A stretch of 64,000 nt of DNA from Excoecaria cochinchinensis (Eukaryota > Streptophyta > Magnoliopsida > Malpighiales > Euphorbiaceae): contig CANTUQ010000159.1 of NCBI GenBank assembly GCA_947683425.1, positions 5,408,001 through 5,472,000 of the forward strand. Direction: 5' to 3'. The position numbers and the translations under genes are program-made. Shown in pieces: positions 17,871 to 28,960 of the stretch; within the stretch, counting starts at the first letter, position 1, and each line of letters opens with the position of its first letter. The notes beneath the pieces were generated by a model, which had not been told where the DNA came from, ran no database searches, and was given only the letters and a program-made list of their open reading frames with translations.

Positions 17871-19495
17871 TGTTGGGTTTCATCGGAATAATTAACATTA
17901 AACGCAGCGGAAAAAATCGAAACCCGAAACAGGATCCAAGTATTTTCGATTGATTCAAAAAGGAAGAGATAAAGATTAACTGACCTTTTCAACGAAATAA
18001 CTCTTTAGATCGGACTGAAGACGTTGCCTTTACACGAACGTCCTCTATCGGTATCCACACGCACGAACAAATGCACAGAAGTCGCAGGGGTGCTAGCTCC
18101 CTTGAATGCGAATGGATTTCTTTTCTTTCTTTCTCAAAGAATAATGGTGGCTCTGTTTTTTCTTTTTCTTTCTTTCACAAAGAAGAACAATGGCTGTCTA
18201 TCTTTTCTTTCTTACTTACTGATAATGAAGAATGCAGCCACTCTAATCTTTTCTACGTTAGAATGTGATTAGTGTTTTATTTAGGGTTAAACTCCTTTTT
18301 AACATATATCCCATATATAATTGTATATATCTTTCAAATCCTTTTCCTCTTAGGAAAAGATAAATGAGGATATTATCTCTTAATTTAAAATTAAGATATA
18401 ATATATATATATACATATATTTATATATATATATATATATTTATTTATTATTCAAAATAATAAGAAATAATATAATAATACATATTATTATCTCATATTC
18501 AAAATAAGAGATATTTATATGCATATATATATATATATATATATAAATATGTAATTTCGAAATTAAATATAAATACCTATATTTATATTTTATTCCGAAA
18601 TAACCCAATAAAATCCATTCTGTTCATTTTGCTCTTGGTGTGTGACCCAATAGGTTTATATTATGTTGGCAGTGGGCCTAATCCCATAAAAGCCCACAAG
18701 TCATAATTGGTCTCTAGCAAGACATTATGACTACCCAAATAATATAAATATCGTTAGTCCGATTTTAACCTTGCAATAGAACATGTTATTATCCTTTTGT
18801 CACACGATATCTTGTTTGAACATAAGTCATGGTCCATGTCAAACTTAAATTGTTCAAACATATAATTTCTCGATCACCAAGTAGACTGATAAATTCAAAT
18901 GACATTGATCACACTATCAATTCATTTGAGCACGGCCATGCATTTTACAGTCCTACTTATCGAGGGGCCCAATAGATATCTCTCTCATTAGAGAGGGACA
19001 AATTCCATCTTGATTATTCACTTTCCTCCGCATAATTCTCACTATGTCCGATCATAAACTTTATAATTATCCGATTAAAGATAACGTTTGATTATGTCAA
19101 AACATAATGATCCTTATGTAGGAAACTATGATAATCTCAGGTCAAAGGATTCAATAATATATCTATTATAAGATCACTTATGACATTAACCCATGAAGTG
19201 ATCTTATAGTGGGTCTATCCAGTACTTTGTTCTCTAGCAAGTACATATAGATTTGATTTATATCAACATATATAATCATCCCATGATTATCAATGCAAAT
19301 CTATACTAGTCTTAATTTATCTTTATGCCCTTTATTGATAAATGACTAGGGACAACATGAATAACGTTGTTATTCATAAACATTATAATAATGTAACATG
19401 CCAATAATATCAATACGAAGAAAACCATTATATAAATGAAAAAGTAATGATTACATCAAGGTCCAAATGCTTGGCCTAGGGCATAACCACTAACA
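17871..19495. mobile_element. Solo LTR, probably Ty1/copia type
   Basis: TGTTGGGTTTCATCGG...CCACTAACA, 1625 bp, with the perfect duplication ATATA at 17866-17870 and 19496-19500. The start motif with ACGCAGCGGAA about 30 bases in is common in plant copia-type LTRs. The interior is AT-rich (TA runs near 18405-18440 and 18520-18545) with no coding signal. It splits LTR-D. The family call rests on termini only. Confidence 0.8.
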
Positions 19496-19500
19496 ATATA

Positions 19501-19602
19501 CACATACTTACATGTCCAAATCACTCATTTATTGCTTATTAAATGCCTGCATTTACAAGGGGGTGGATAACGGGTGGAAACACATAGGTACCTAAAGGTG
19601 CA
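19501..19602 (-). mobile_element. LTR-D, second part
   Basis: Continues LTR-D after the copia-like insertion. GGGGTGGATAACGGG...CACATAGGTACCTAAAGG is the inverted form of the 'GGTACC...TCGTTATCCACC' block found in the other LTRs. It is cut at 19603 by the next LTR start. Confidence 0.6.
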
Positions 19603-19803
19603 TGTAACACCCCTTACCCGTACGTGGCACTCCATTCAGTAATATGGTCAGAGCACAGTGATAAGTAAGGGATGCTACCAGATGAAGCACAACAGAGACA
19701 ATAATGGAACAACAAAAACAGAATGATAAAATTCCTTTCAATACAAAATACTTTTAGATACCAAATTCGTAAAATACTTTTCACTATAAATCATATTACA
19801 TAT
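19603..19803 (-). mobile_element. LTR-C left-end fragment
   Basis: Starts TGTAACACCCCTTACCCGTACG. Only 201 bp remain before the next TG terminus at 19804. Its opening resembles LTR-G at 62158. The right part is not identifiable in the window. Confidence 0.55.
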
Positions 19804-21202
19804 TGTAACACCCCTTACCTATACGTAGGGAAGCTCAACTTACATAGAGAAGTGAGTGCCCCGATAGGCAAGGGTTGCCATAACAGAAACAAAGCATGCC
19901 AAATACAATTAATATATCACATGAATAACCGTACATACTTTCATACACAAATAACATAATCGGGGTTAACAAAATTTTCTTTCGCATACATCTCATTCAG
20001 AGAAATACCAATCTTAAACTAAACTGAAATTGTCAAAACTCATTCATTCATATACAAAATATACATTGCTAAGTTGTATTACACAACAATCTATACACAT
20101 ATACAAATTCAAGTCTTACAAATTACATAACTGGAAAAATTACAAAAATTACATAAGCACAAATCCCAGTATTACATATTACAAAACTGGTTACAATACA
20201 AAAACTTTACGTTTAGAAATTACAAATTACAAAAGCTTAAGCATACAATAAAAATCCATCCTATTGTGTTGGCCTTGACTACTGCGGGTTAGTCCTCACA
20301 AGATCTCCTACTGCTTCCACACCTGCATGGATGAAACACCCATGCTAAGCACAATGGCTTAGGGGGGAAACAAGAGATGAACGACCACTCATAGTGGACT
20401 TCAAATGCAATTCACATGCATATGGCACATATATACTAATAAAGCATCATAAGCTTAAAGCAAAACTTGCATTTATCAAATAATAAACTTCACTTTATAC
20501 ATTTATGCCAGTTCATTTCATAAATTCTCATGATTCCATATCATATTCATACATATAGTTATGCCTGCAAACTTAGAGTGGTGGATAATGGATAAACGCA
20601 TAGGTACGCAGGTACAAACATATATTCTCTTTTTCAAACAATAATGCATAAAGATCTTAAGCAAGATCCAATTCATAGGAATCCATAAGGATTCAAACGC
20701 ATAGGGACCTGATCAGGATCCAAAGAAACGCTGATCAGGATCCAAAGAAATGCATACGCTGCAGCAAACAAAACCCAATAGGCATGCCTATCTATCCACG
20801 ACTCGATTAACGCAGGCTAAAAACATACTCATATTGATGTCATACTCATTATTTTGCACAAATTGTCAAAATACAATAAAATACATCATAAAATCCATTC
20901 GGTTTAATACACTCTTAACACTACCATTTTTAATTTCATTTACAGTCACATTACATCTTTAATAATTCCCATATATATATAATTCCATTCAGAAGTAATC
21001 CACATTCCATCTTATACAAATTATATGCACACTTGCTATTTAAATGCCATTCCTTAATTGTTTATCATATTATTTAGTATCCATATCATTACTCAATTCA
21101 AATTAGCACAAAAATAAACCTAACAAAATATTGGTTAAACAGGTGAATAGAGCTACACAGGAGAACTATAGCCAGGTGAACAGAGCTACACAGGAGCCCT
21201 AT
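19804..21202 (-). mobile_element. LTR-A, left part
   Basis: Starts TGTAACACCCCTTACC; its first ~70 bases match the inverted end of TE4's LTR. Inverted landmarks follow: CTAAGCACAATGGCTTAG at 20345-20362, a GGATAATGG/ATAGGTACG block near 20580-20610, a doubled CTGATCAGGATCC near 20709-20740, and AATAGGCATGCCTATC near 20780. Near 21140-21202 it enters the minisatellite in which TE2 inserted. The right part resumes at 28731. Confidence 0.65.
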
Positions 21203-23073
21203 TGTAACGCACCAATGCCCCTCAGGAGGACTAGGGAGCGCTACGCGACATACACATAACTATAACATTACATGTTATAAAGAAAAGTGTTAAAATATAC
21301 TTACCAAAAAGGATTATCATTACATTAACTAATTATAGGTTTACAACTTTAAGTACAAAATAGGAAGATTCCTTCCAATACAAAATATCAACCTAACTAG
21401 AAGACTTCAACACTCCTTCTAATGGCCAGCAGATGTTCCACTCAAACAGGGCTCCAAGCAATAAACCTACATAGGAGATAAACACCCTTGCTAAGCGATA
21501 ACGCTTAGTGGGGATGAAAACATACAATAATCCACTACAAATAAAACATGCATATACAATCACAGCATACACTAATATTAAAAGGTAAACATATATTCAT
21601 TAATTCTATACTACATAACAATAAATCACTAACATACAATGATACTAAAAGTAGTTCCATAGCATAGCAATTATATCATGTAACACATTAATATAGACAG
21701 TCAATACAATAAAAACTTAGTATAGCCTGAACCAATATAGTAGTGCATAACGGGTACACTAGATACCACTCGAGTACTGATCACTAGATTGTTGAAGAGA
21801 GCAATATTAACGCTAGAGATGTATCAATCTCAAAAACACTAGATACCGCTTAGGTACCAACACTAGCAGCTGCGAACACTAACCCTTATAAGCATGCTTA
21901 TCTATCCACGACTCGATTACAGGCTATAAATGAATTATCTCACGTCCATTATCACGCTTGCGACAGTGCACAACCAATCAAATTTCATACTATAAAGTAC
22001 TCTGTCGCGCCCATGACCAATGTCGCATTCGCAATAGAATATAAATCCAGACTCAAAGTCTCAATATCTATATACCTCTTCCAGTACTTATTCACACTAC
22101 TCACTTTACACGCACTCTTAACAAATCATCAACATAACTCATATCATCCACATGCATTTATAGCTAGTTAAACACTCATATCTCATAATTATACATACAA
22201 TTGTTACAACTATGGTCATAGTTTTGCACTTACTTAACTTCATGCATATTATCATATATAACACTTTTCAATGATCAATAGAACTTCATCTACTCACCAT
22301 GCTATTCTTAATACAACCCAGAAATTAGAAGAGTTTTGGAACCCTTCAAAACCAATGTTTTCCCAAAATAAACTACACATGCAAAAATACATAGAGTACA
22401 AATAGAATCCCAAACCTCTTGAAGCACTCATTCAATCTTCATAAGCTAAGTGACCTTTTCTTTCCCCTTTGCCTTTCTATTAGCTTCTTAAACTTACAAA
22501 TAATATAACATACGCATGCAAAACTGAGTTACAACTATGAATTGAAATCCAAATCAAGAAGAAGAAAGAAGAAGAATACTTAACTTAAGCTGACCTTTAA
22601 ATTAACTAGCAATCAATTAATCCCACTTGAAAACCATTTAACTAACTCTAAGAATGGAAGTCTTGCTAGAAGAAAAGAGATGAAGAGAAAGACAACCTGC
22701 AGATTTCTTGAGGAATGGCCAGCCAAATGAATATCAAAGTGCCACATACTAGCTTAATGTGATTGTTTATGTTTGATTTAATTCAGCCTTAAAGAATCTA
22801 TTTATATCCATGCAATATACTAGGTACAAGGGTGATAATTAGACTCCACTATCCTTATAATTAACACTAATTAATCTAGCTTAATTAATCTAATCCTCCA
22901 CTTAGCACTAATCATGCACAATTACTTTTTGGTCACTAAGCTATTTAATTCCATGCAATTCAGTCCTAATTCCTTAATTACATTTTAATCCAATTACAAT
23001 AAACTATCAATTAAACTCACTAAACTACTCTAACCATGCTCAATACTCCTAGGGTCAATTTCAGGCTGTTATA
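21203..23073 (-). repeat. TE2 3' LTR
   Basis: 1871 bp, close to the 5' LTR but lacking most of the CpG cluster present in the other copy. On the minus strand it begins TATAACAGCC where the 5' LTR has TGTAACAGCC, so the terminal TG is mutated. Hairpin CTAAGCGATAACGCTTAG at 21491-21508, palindrome ATAAGCATGCTTAT at 21888-21901, minus-strand TATA-like box near 22796-22805. Confidence 0.85.
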
Positions 23074-23378
23074 ACTCTCCCCGACTTAAAGAATTTCGTC
23101 CATGAAATTCTCTCTAATACATGCTATGATTCTAACCATAAAAAAATATTATGCAAGACACTAATTAAATCAAACATAAACAATCACATTAAGCAACATA
23201 CCAAGCAACACATCTTGGTCTTTGATACCCTCTTCTAAGGTCATACAATACACTCTACCTATAGGTACACAAAAATCAGGTCGCTCCACTGTATCAAAAA
23301 TATCCCCCGATCGCTGTCCGGCTTGACCAGTTCCACTTCTAACTCTTCCTCCTCTTTAACTCCCAGGGTTAGGCACAC
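23074..23378 (-). pseudogene. gag: End of TE2 gag, pre-PPT inverted repeat and PPT
   Basis: Minus-strand traces of the gag C-terminus (about 23378-23200) correspond to the end of TE5 gag. Next come GAATTTCATGGACGAAATTC (23110-23091 on the minus strand) and a purine-rich AAGTCGGGGAGAG directly before the 3' LTR. The region was continuous with 25476-26607 before the solo LTR inserted (duplication CACAC at 23374-23378). Confidence 0.6.
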
Positions 23379-25470
23379 TGTGAGCACCGTGTCCCGGAGC
23401 GGTCCGGATCAGAGGTTACCCTATGATGAAATCAGTGTCTGAGCCTATACAAACGGTTTGGATTTGGAGGCTTTCGTCCCATGTCCCATGAGAAATAAGT
23501 CTTTTACCTTTCGTAGGTAGAAGGGGGAAAACGGGGAGTTTTTAAAGTCCAAGAAGCACGTTTTCCTCGACAGACGGCCAGCCCATCGATCGGAGGCCAG
23601 CCCGTCGGACAGGTGGCAGGACCAATGAATCCTTGTGTCAGAAGGATTATTCCAATGCCCGTCGGTCATAATGGCAGGGCTGTCGGTTATATCATTGTGT
23701 CAGAAGGATTCTTTCGACGCCCGTCGGTCAAAGTGGCAGGGCCGTCGGATGAATCCTTGTGTCAGTAGGATTCTTTTGACGCCCGTCGCCACCACAGACG
23801 CCCGTCGGTCGTGCCTGGCTTATAAAAGCTTTGAATTTCCTCATAAAAGGGGTTGGAAAAATTTCTAAAGGGGAGACTCTGCCAAAATTCGTGTGTGTTT
23901 TCTCTCTCTTTCAACAAACACATTTCTAAAAGATTTAATTGATTCAAGAATCAAACCATTAAAAGGAACTAAATTTAATTGGTTTTTCCTAAGGTTTTGA
24001 TTCCAAAAATTCAGTTTTTAGAAAAATCAAGAAGGAAACAAGCTATTTTCCTCATTCTTGATTTTTATCTTATTTTCTCGTGGAGCGTGCGGGGAGCCAT
24101 ACAACAACAAAGAATCCAACCAAAAAGGTTATTCTGAGGGTAAATATTCTGGACCCCTTTCTGTCCTTTTTTAGCTTCATTTTCGATATTATCCTTGCTT
24201 TTGCCTTTATTTTTATCTCTCGCTATTATTCTTCTTAAAATTGTGTAAAATTGTTTTTGATTGATTTTTGAAAAACTTATGTTTTCTGGGGACAGAGGTG
24301 ACCGATGGGTCATCTGCTGTGACCGACGCCCGTCGGACGCCTTTGAGCATAACCCGTCGGTCACCTCCATAGACGGCTTCTTTCGAGTGAGCGACGGGGA
24401 TATGGGTCATCTTGACTGACGTCCATCGGTCATTCAACATAGCCTGTCGGTGGGCTCTGTCCCACACTTTTAATCTTTTTCCTTTTTTTCTCTTTGTTCT
24501 CTCAAATTTTATGTTATTTGTAAACTTTCTCCTGTATTTTAACGTCCCTTTGACTTGTTTTGTGAGAGTATGTTTCCGTTTCTTGGACTGGATGGAGCTT
24601 GAGGGAGTCCTCACGTATTTGGAGAGCTTGTCTGGTTTAGTTCCCTATCTTCCTATTTTATACATATTCCATGTATTTATTTATTGGTTCTCCCGTATAT
24701 GACAAAACTATTGTATTTCTCGCTAATGTAAAATCAGCCAAACGTTTTATATTAAATAAATTGAATTCTTCATAAAATCAAGGACCCAATGTCCTATTCT
24801 TTATCCAATAAAATCCATCACTATAAAAATATCCATTTTAATAATAATGCATGCGAGGACCAAAGTCCTCAAAATAAGTAAAGGCCCGATTCGTGTATGT
24901 ATCGCACATTTATAAAAGGGAGTTGTATTCCGCTCCTTGTGTTATTGTAATTTATCGCTTTCATTATTTTGTACATTTACCGCTTTCCAACTGTGAATAA
25001 ATGCGCTTTGATCCAATTGCATCGTGTGGAGAGAGAGCAAATTAACGAATATTAAAATTTAATCATAAAATAATCAAGGTAGAAATAGATGAGAAGTCCC
25101 GAACCCGGCTCTGGTCTTTGGGCTCAAAGAGGCGAGTGGTCTATCCGATCACGCATTGGAACTATGACCTCCAAGACACCTCTTGTGTTACGGGATTTTG
25201 ACGTTAATCCTAGGCTCCTTAGGGCGAGAGGTTTACCCTCCAAGACCCCTCTGGTTGGCCCAAAATGGATACTAAGCGCTGTCTTAGGCTCTCCGAGGTG
25301 AGAGAAACTTTCCCAATGTTCTATTGGGTGGCGACTCCATGAAACCTCCTTGTTGCCCGAAATAGACGCACTTGTAAATATCTTTATAAGTTGCCAACGG
25401 ATCCTCAATTGCCCGATCGCCCTCAAGTTGGCGGTCTGAGAGGCAGCCGCGGGGTCCGGCGCGCGTCACA
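23379..25470. mobile_element. Solo LTR of a different family (TGTGAGCACC...GCGTCACA)
   Basis: 2092 bp, with terminal TGTGA/TCACA and the perfect duplication CACAC at 23374-23378 and 25471-25475. It carries many CCGTCGGTC/GACCGACG blocks between about 23575 and 24450. Near its right end lies GGTGGCGACTCC, a sequence I associate with LTR ends of Tat/Ogre-type elements; that assignment is uncertain. It lacks the Tekay landmarks (no CTAAGCG hairpin, no AGGCATGCCT). Open frames inside are low-value. Confidence 0.8.
23575..24450. repeat. Dispersed GACCGACG/CGTCGGTC inverted-repeat blocks
   Basis: The region holds about a dozen blocks such as GACGCCCGTCGGTC, GACGGCCAGCCC and GACCGACGCCCGTCGG, several forming short hairpins, in two clumps (23575-23815 and 24295-24450). 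Same kind of CpG-rich palindromic cluster as in the Tekay LTRs but unrelated in sequence. Confidence 0.7.
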
Positions 25471-25475
25471 CACAC

Positions 25476-26477
25476 CTTCCCTTCTTGATTGCATAGTCAG
25501 ATTCTCTTATGTTTGATGATACTTTGCTACCGGATGATCAGAACCACCACACTTAAAACAAGCTCTGGTGAGCTTCCAACATACACCCCAATGGGTCTTT
25601 CCACAATGCTCACATGTCACTAGGACACTTCCTTTACTTGATGGAGCTGGAACTCAAACTTCATTAACTGACATCTTTTTACCCGACTTCTCATGACCCA
25701 CAGCTCTTGGTGTTACACTAAACATACCTTGATTGTCTATAGTCTCATGAACTTTCTTACCCGGACTAAATTCGAAACCACTATCTTGCGACTTTCTCTT
25801 TTGATTCTTTCTTTGAACTATCTCCGACGTTTCCACTTTCAATGCAGCTAATACTAGCTGATAATAGCTTACCGATTGCAAAGAAGTCATTGCAGCTATC
25901 AATCCCTTGATTATTTCATTCAAACCCTCTTTGACTAGGGACACTTAAACTCTTCAGTCATTAAAGCATCCGATACATACTTACTAGGGCGACTGAATTC
26001 TTTCTCATAGTCCGCCACACTCAAACTTCCTTGCTTCAGAGTAACAAATTCCCTCTACTTCGCCTCTCGGTATGCCTTGGTAACATATCTCTTTTCGAAC
26101 TCTTGTACAAAGAACTTCCACCAGTCGTATGTTGGACCTTGCAACAAAGATACAGCACATGCCACTCGCTGCTCTTGTGGATAATTTATCTCTTGCAATA
26201 TTCTCTCCATCTTCTTTATCCAAAATATTGCTATAACCGATTCATCTACTGAAGTCCCCCTAAATTCCTCAGCTCCTCTTTTCCTAATCACATCCGAAGG
26301 TGCCTTAGGGGCAATCAACCTATCTATCATCTGCATTAGCCCCTACACTAACACTGGGTTTTTTGGAACTAAGGGCGGGTTCCTAACGGGTGGAGGCTTG
26401 GGTACATATGGATTAGCATGAACTGGGTTAACACTTTCGGTAGTCTCAGCTGTCTCTTCACTAGGATTGGACTCCAT
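25476..26477 (-). pseudogene. gag: TE2 Gag (broken)
   Basis: The start ATGGAGTCC at 26477-26469 matches TE1. A TAG 46 codons in, just before the segment starting at 26336, breaks the frame. The gag core follows (KAPSDVIRKRGAEEFRG, ILQEINYPQEQRV, SLLQGPTYDWWKFF, FEKRYVTKAYREAK), then a broken stretch and YYQLVLAALKVE (25944-25654). Near 25540-25620 a CEHCGKTHWG/CFKCG zinc-knuckle region is readable. It is closest to TE5 gag among the elements here (shared GAEEF, ILQEIN, SLLQGPT). Acceptor TTTATTTTGTAG lies 8 bases before the ATG. Confidence 0.8.
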
Positions 26478-26590
26478 TATCACTCTACAAAATAAAGCAA
26501 ACAACGTCTGCATTATGGCCACACTCTAAACAGACTCAAATCAATTTTTATTCACTATAAATCCTATAGTCCAGAAACGCCTAAACCTAC

Positions 26591-26602
26591 GCTCTGATAC
26601 TA
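26591..26602 (-). other. TE2 primer-binding site
   Basis: TAGTATCAGAGC on the minus strand, 11 of 12 bases of the initiator tRNA-Met site, 5 bases inside the 5' LTR end at 26608. It confirms the orientation of TE2. Confidence 0.8.
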
Positions 26603-26607
26603 TAACT

Positions 26608-28725
26608 TGTAATGCCCCAATGCCCTTCAGGAGGAAAAGGGAGCGCTATGCGACATATATATAACTATAAACATATATGTTATAAAGAAAAGTCATAAAA
26701 CATACTTACCAAAAAGGATTATCATTACATTAACTAATTATAGGTTTACAACTTTAAGTACAAAATAGGAAGATTCCTTCCAATACAAAATATCAACCAA
26801 ACTAGAAGACTTCAACACTCCTTCTAGTGGCCAACAGATGTTCCACTCAAACACGGCTCAAAGCAATAAACCTACATGGGAGATAAGCACCCGTGCTAAG
26901 TGATAATGGTTAGTGGGTATTAAAACATACAATAATCCACTATAGATAAAACATGTATATACAATCACAACATACATTAATATTAAAAGGTAAACATATA
27001 TTCATTAATTCCATACTACATAACAATAAATCACTAACATACAATGATACCGAAGTAGTTCCATAACATAGCAATTATATCATGTAACACATTACTATAA
27101 ACAATCAATACAATAACAACTTTGTATAGCCTGAACCAATACAGTAGTGGATAACGGGTACACTAGATACCATTCGGGTACTGATCACTAGATTATTGAA
27201 GAGAGCAATATTAACACTAGAGATGTATAAATCTCAAAAACACTAGATACCGATTAGGTACCAATACTAGCAGCTACGAACACTAACCCTTATAAGCATG
27301 CTTATCTATCTACGACTCGATACAGGCTATAAATGGATTATCTCACTTAATGTTCACATATATACATGCTTTCACCATCACTTTATGTATAGCCATTCAT
27401 GAACCAAACATCATTGTTCATATGCATAAACACACTTATTCATCCCATATGCATAAACAATTATAGGTCACAAAATAAAATTCATAAGAATTAAAGTAAA
27501 GGAATCAAATTTGGAAATTTCAGAAGTGTCGCGCTCGCTATCTTTATCGCACCCGTGACAGAGCAGGGATAACTATTCTGTCGCCCTCGCGGCATAGCTC
27601 GCGTACCCGACAGAACACCACATGCATTACTATCGCACTTGCGATAGTGCACAACCAATCAAATTTCATAATATAGAGTACTCTATCGCGCCCGCGACTA
27701 ATGTTTCGCTCATGATAAAATACAAATCCAAACTCAAAGTATTAATCTACACATACCTCTTCCAGCACTTTTTCACACTACTCACTTTACATGTACTCTA
27801 AACAAATCATCAACTAACTCATATCATCTACATGCATTTACAGCTAGTCAAACACTCATATCTCATAATTATACATACAATTGTTACAACTATGGTCATA
27901 ATTTTGCACTTACTTAAAATCATGCATATTATCACATATAACACTTTTTAATGATCAATAGAACTTCATCTACTCACCATGTTATTCATAATACAACCCA
28001 GAAATTAGAAGAGTTTTGGAACCCTTCAAAACCCACGTTTTCTCCAAATAAATTACACATGCAAAAATACATAGAGTAAAAATAGAATCCCAAACCTCTT
28101 GAATACTCCTTCAATCTTTACAAGCTAAGTGACCTTTTCTTTCCCCTTTGCCTTTCTAGTAGCTTCTCCAACTTACAAATAATATAACATACACATGCAA
28201 AACTGAGTTACAACTATGAATTGAAATCAAAATCAAGAAGAAGAAAGAAAAAGAACACTTAACTTAAGCTGACCTTCAAATTAACTAGCAATTAATTAAG
28301 CCCACTTGGAAACCATTTAAGTAACTCTAAGAATGGAAGTCTTGCTAGAAGAAAAGAGATGAAGAGAAAGACAAACTGCAGATTTTTTAAGGAATGGCCG
28401 GCCAAATGAATATCAAAGTGCCAAATTCAGCCTTACACAATCTATTTATATGCATGCAATATACTAGGTGGCAAACTACAAGGGTGACACTTGTTCTCCA
28501 CTATCCTTATAATTAACACTAATTAATGTAGCTTAATTAATCTAATCCTTCACTTAGCACTAATCATGCACAATTACTTTTTGGTTACTAAACTATTTAA
28601 TTCCATGCAATTAAGTCCTAATTCCTTAATTACATTTCAATCCAATTACTATAAACTATCAATTAAACTCACTAAACTACTCTAACTATGCTCAATATTC
28701 CTAGGGCTAATTTTGGGCTGTTACA
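26608..28725 (-). repeat. TE2 5' LTR
   Basis: 2118 bp, TGTAATGCCCC...GGGCTGTTACA in plus orientation. It holds a degenerate hairpin CTAAGTGATAATGGTTAG at 26896-26913, an ATAAGCATGCTTAT palindrome near 27292-27305, a CpG cluster at 27525-27720 (degraded TGTCGC...GCGACA units), and a minus-strand TATA-like box (ATATAAATAG) near 28441-28451. Its splice donor is weaker than in the other LTRs (AAG|GTCAGC near 28272). Confidence 0.85.
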
Positions 28726-28960
28726 ACTATAGCCAGGTGAACAGAGCTATATGGGAGAACTATAGCCAGGTAAACAGAGCTATACAGAGCCAGGAAAATT
28801 GAACTATATAGAAGAGCCAGGAAAACCAAACTATACAGAAGAGCCAGAAAAACTGAACTATATAAAAGAGCTAGGAAAATAGAACCAGGAAAATTGAACT
28901 ATACAGAGGAGCCAGAAAAACCAAACTGTACAGAGGAGCCAGGAAAATCGAAGTCCACAG
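28726..28960. repeat. ~27-bp minisatellite (ACTATACAGAGGAGCCAGG-type units)
   Basis: Units start ACTATA...GAGCCAGGAAAA and run about 27 bp, preceded by longer ~33-bp versions (ACTATAGCCAGGTGAACAGAGC). Related units lie on the other side of TE2 at about 21146-21202, so TE2 inserted inside the array. The array belongs to LTR-A. Confidence 0.85.

Larger units (their letters stand above)
21203..28725 (-). mobile_element. TE2: gag-only (TR-GAG-like) Tekay-type retrotransposon
   Basis: Minus-strand element: 5' LTR 26608-28725, PBS 26591-26602, gag from 26477, PPT at about 23076-23090, 3' LTR 21203-23073. The flanks CCTAT (21198-21202) and ACTAT (28726-28730) are a target duplication with one mismatch; the site lies in a repeat where the undisturbed sequence reads AACTATAGCC. 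Without the inserted solo LTR the internal region is only ~1.4 kb: gag, then the pre-PPT repeat and PPT, with no protease, RT or integrase. Gag-only elements with LTRs (TR-GAG) are a known plant class and depend on enzymes in trans. Confidence 0.8.

Noticed and set aside
18024..18272. Two overlapping Phe/Ser-rich frames
   Set aside because: Located inside the copia-like solo LTR; pyrimidine-rich low complexity.
23445..24614. Several 60-130-codon frames in the 23379-25470 solo LTR
   Set aside because: They follow the CGTCGGTC repeats and polypurine runs, have no family motif, and the segment has perfect solo-LTR boundaries.
25089..25475. 70-100-codon frames near 25100-25470
   Set aside because: Overlapping frames on both strands in the GC-richer LTR end; no similarity recognised.
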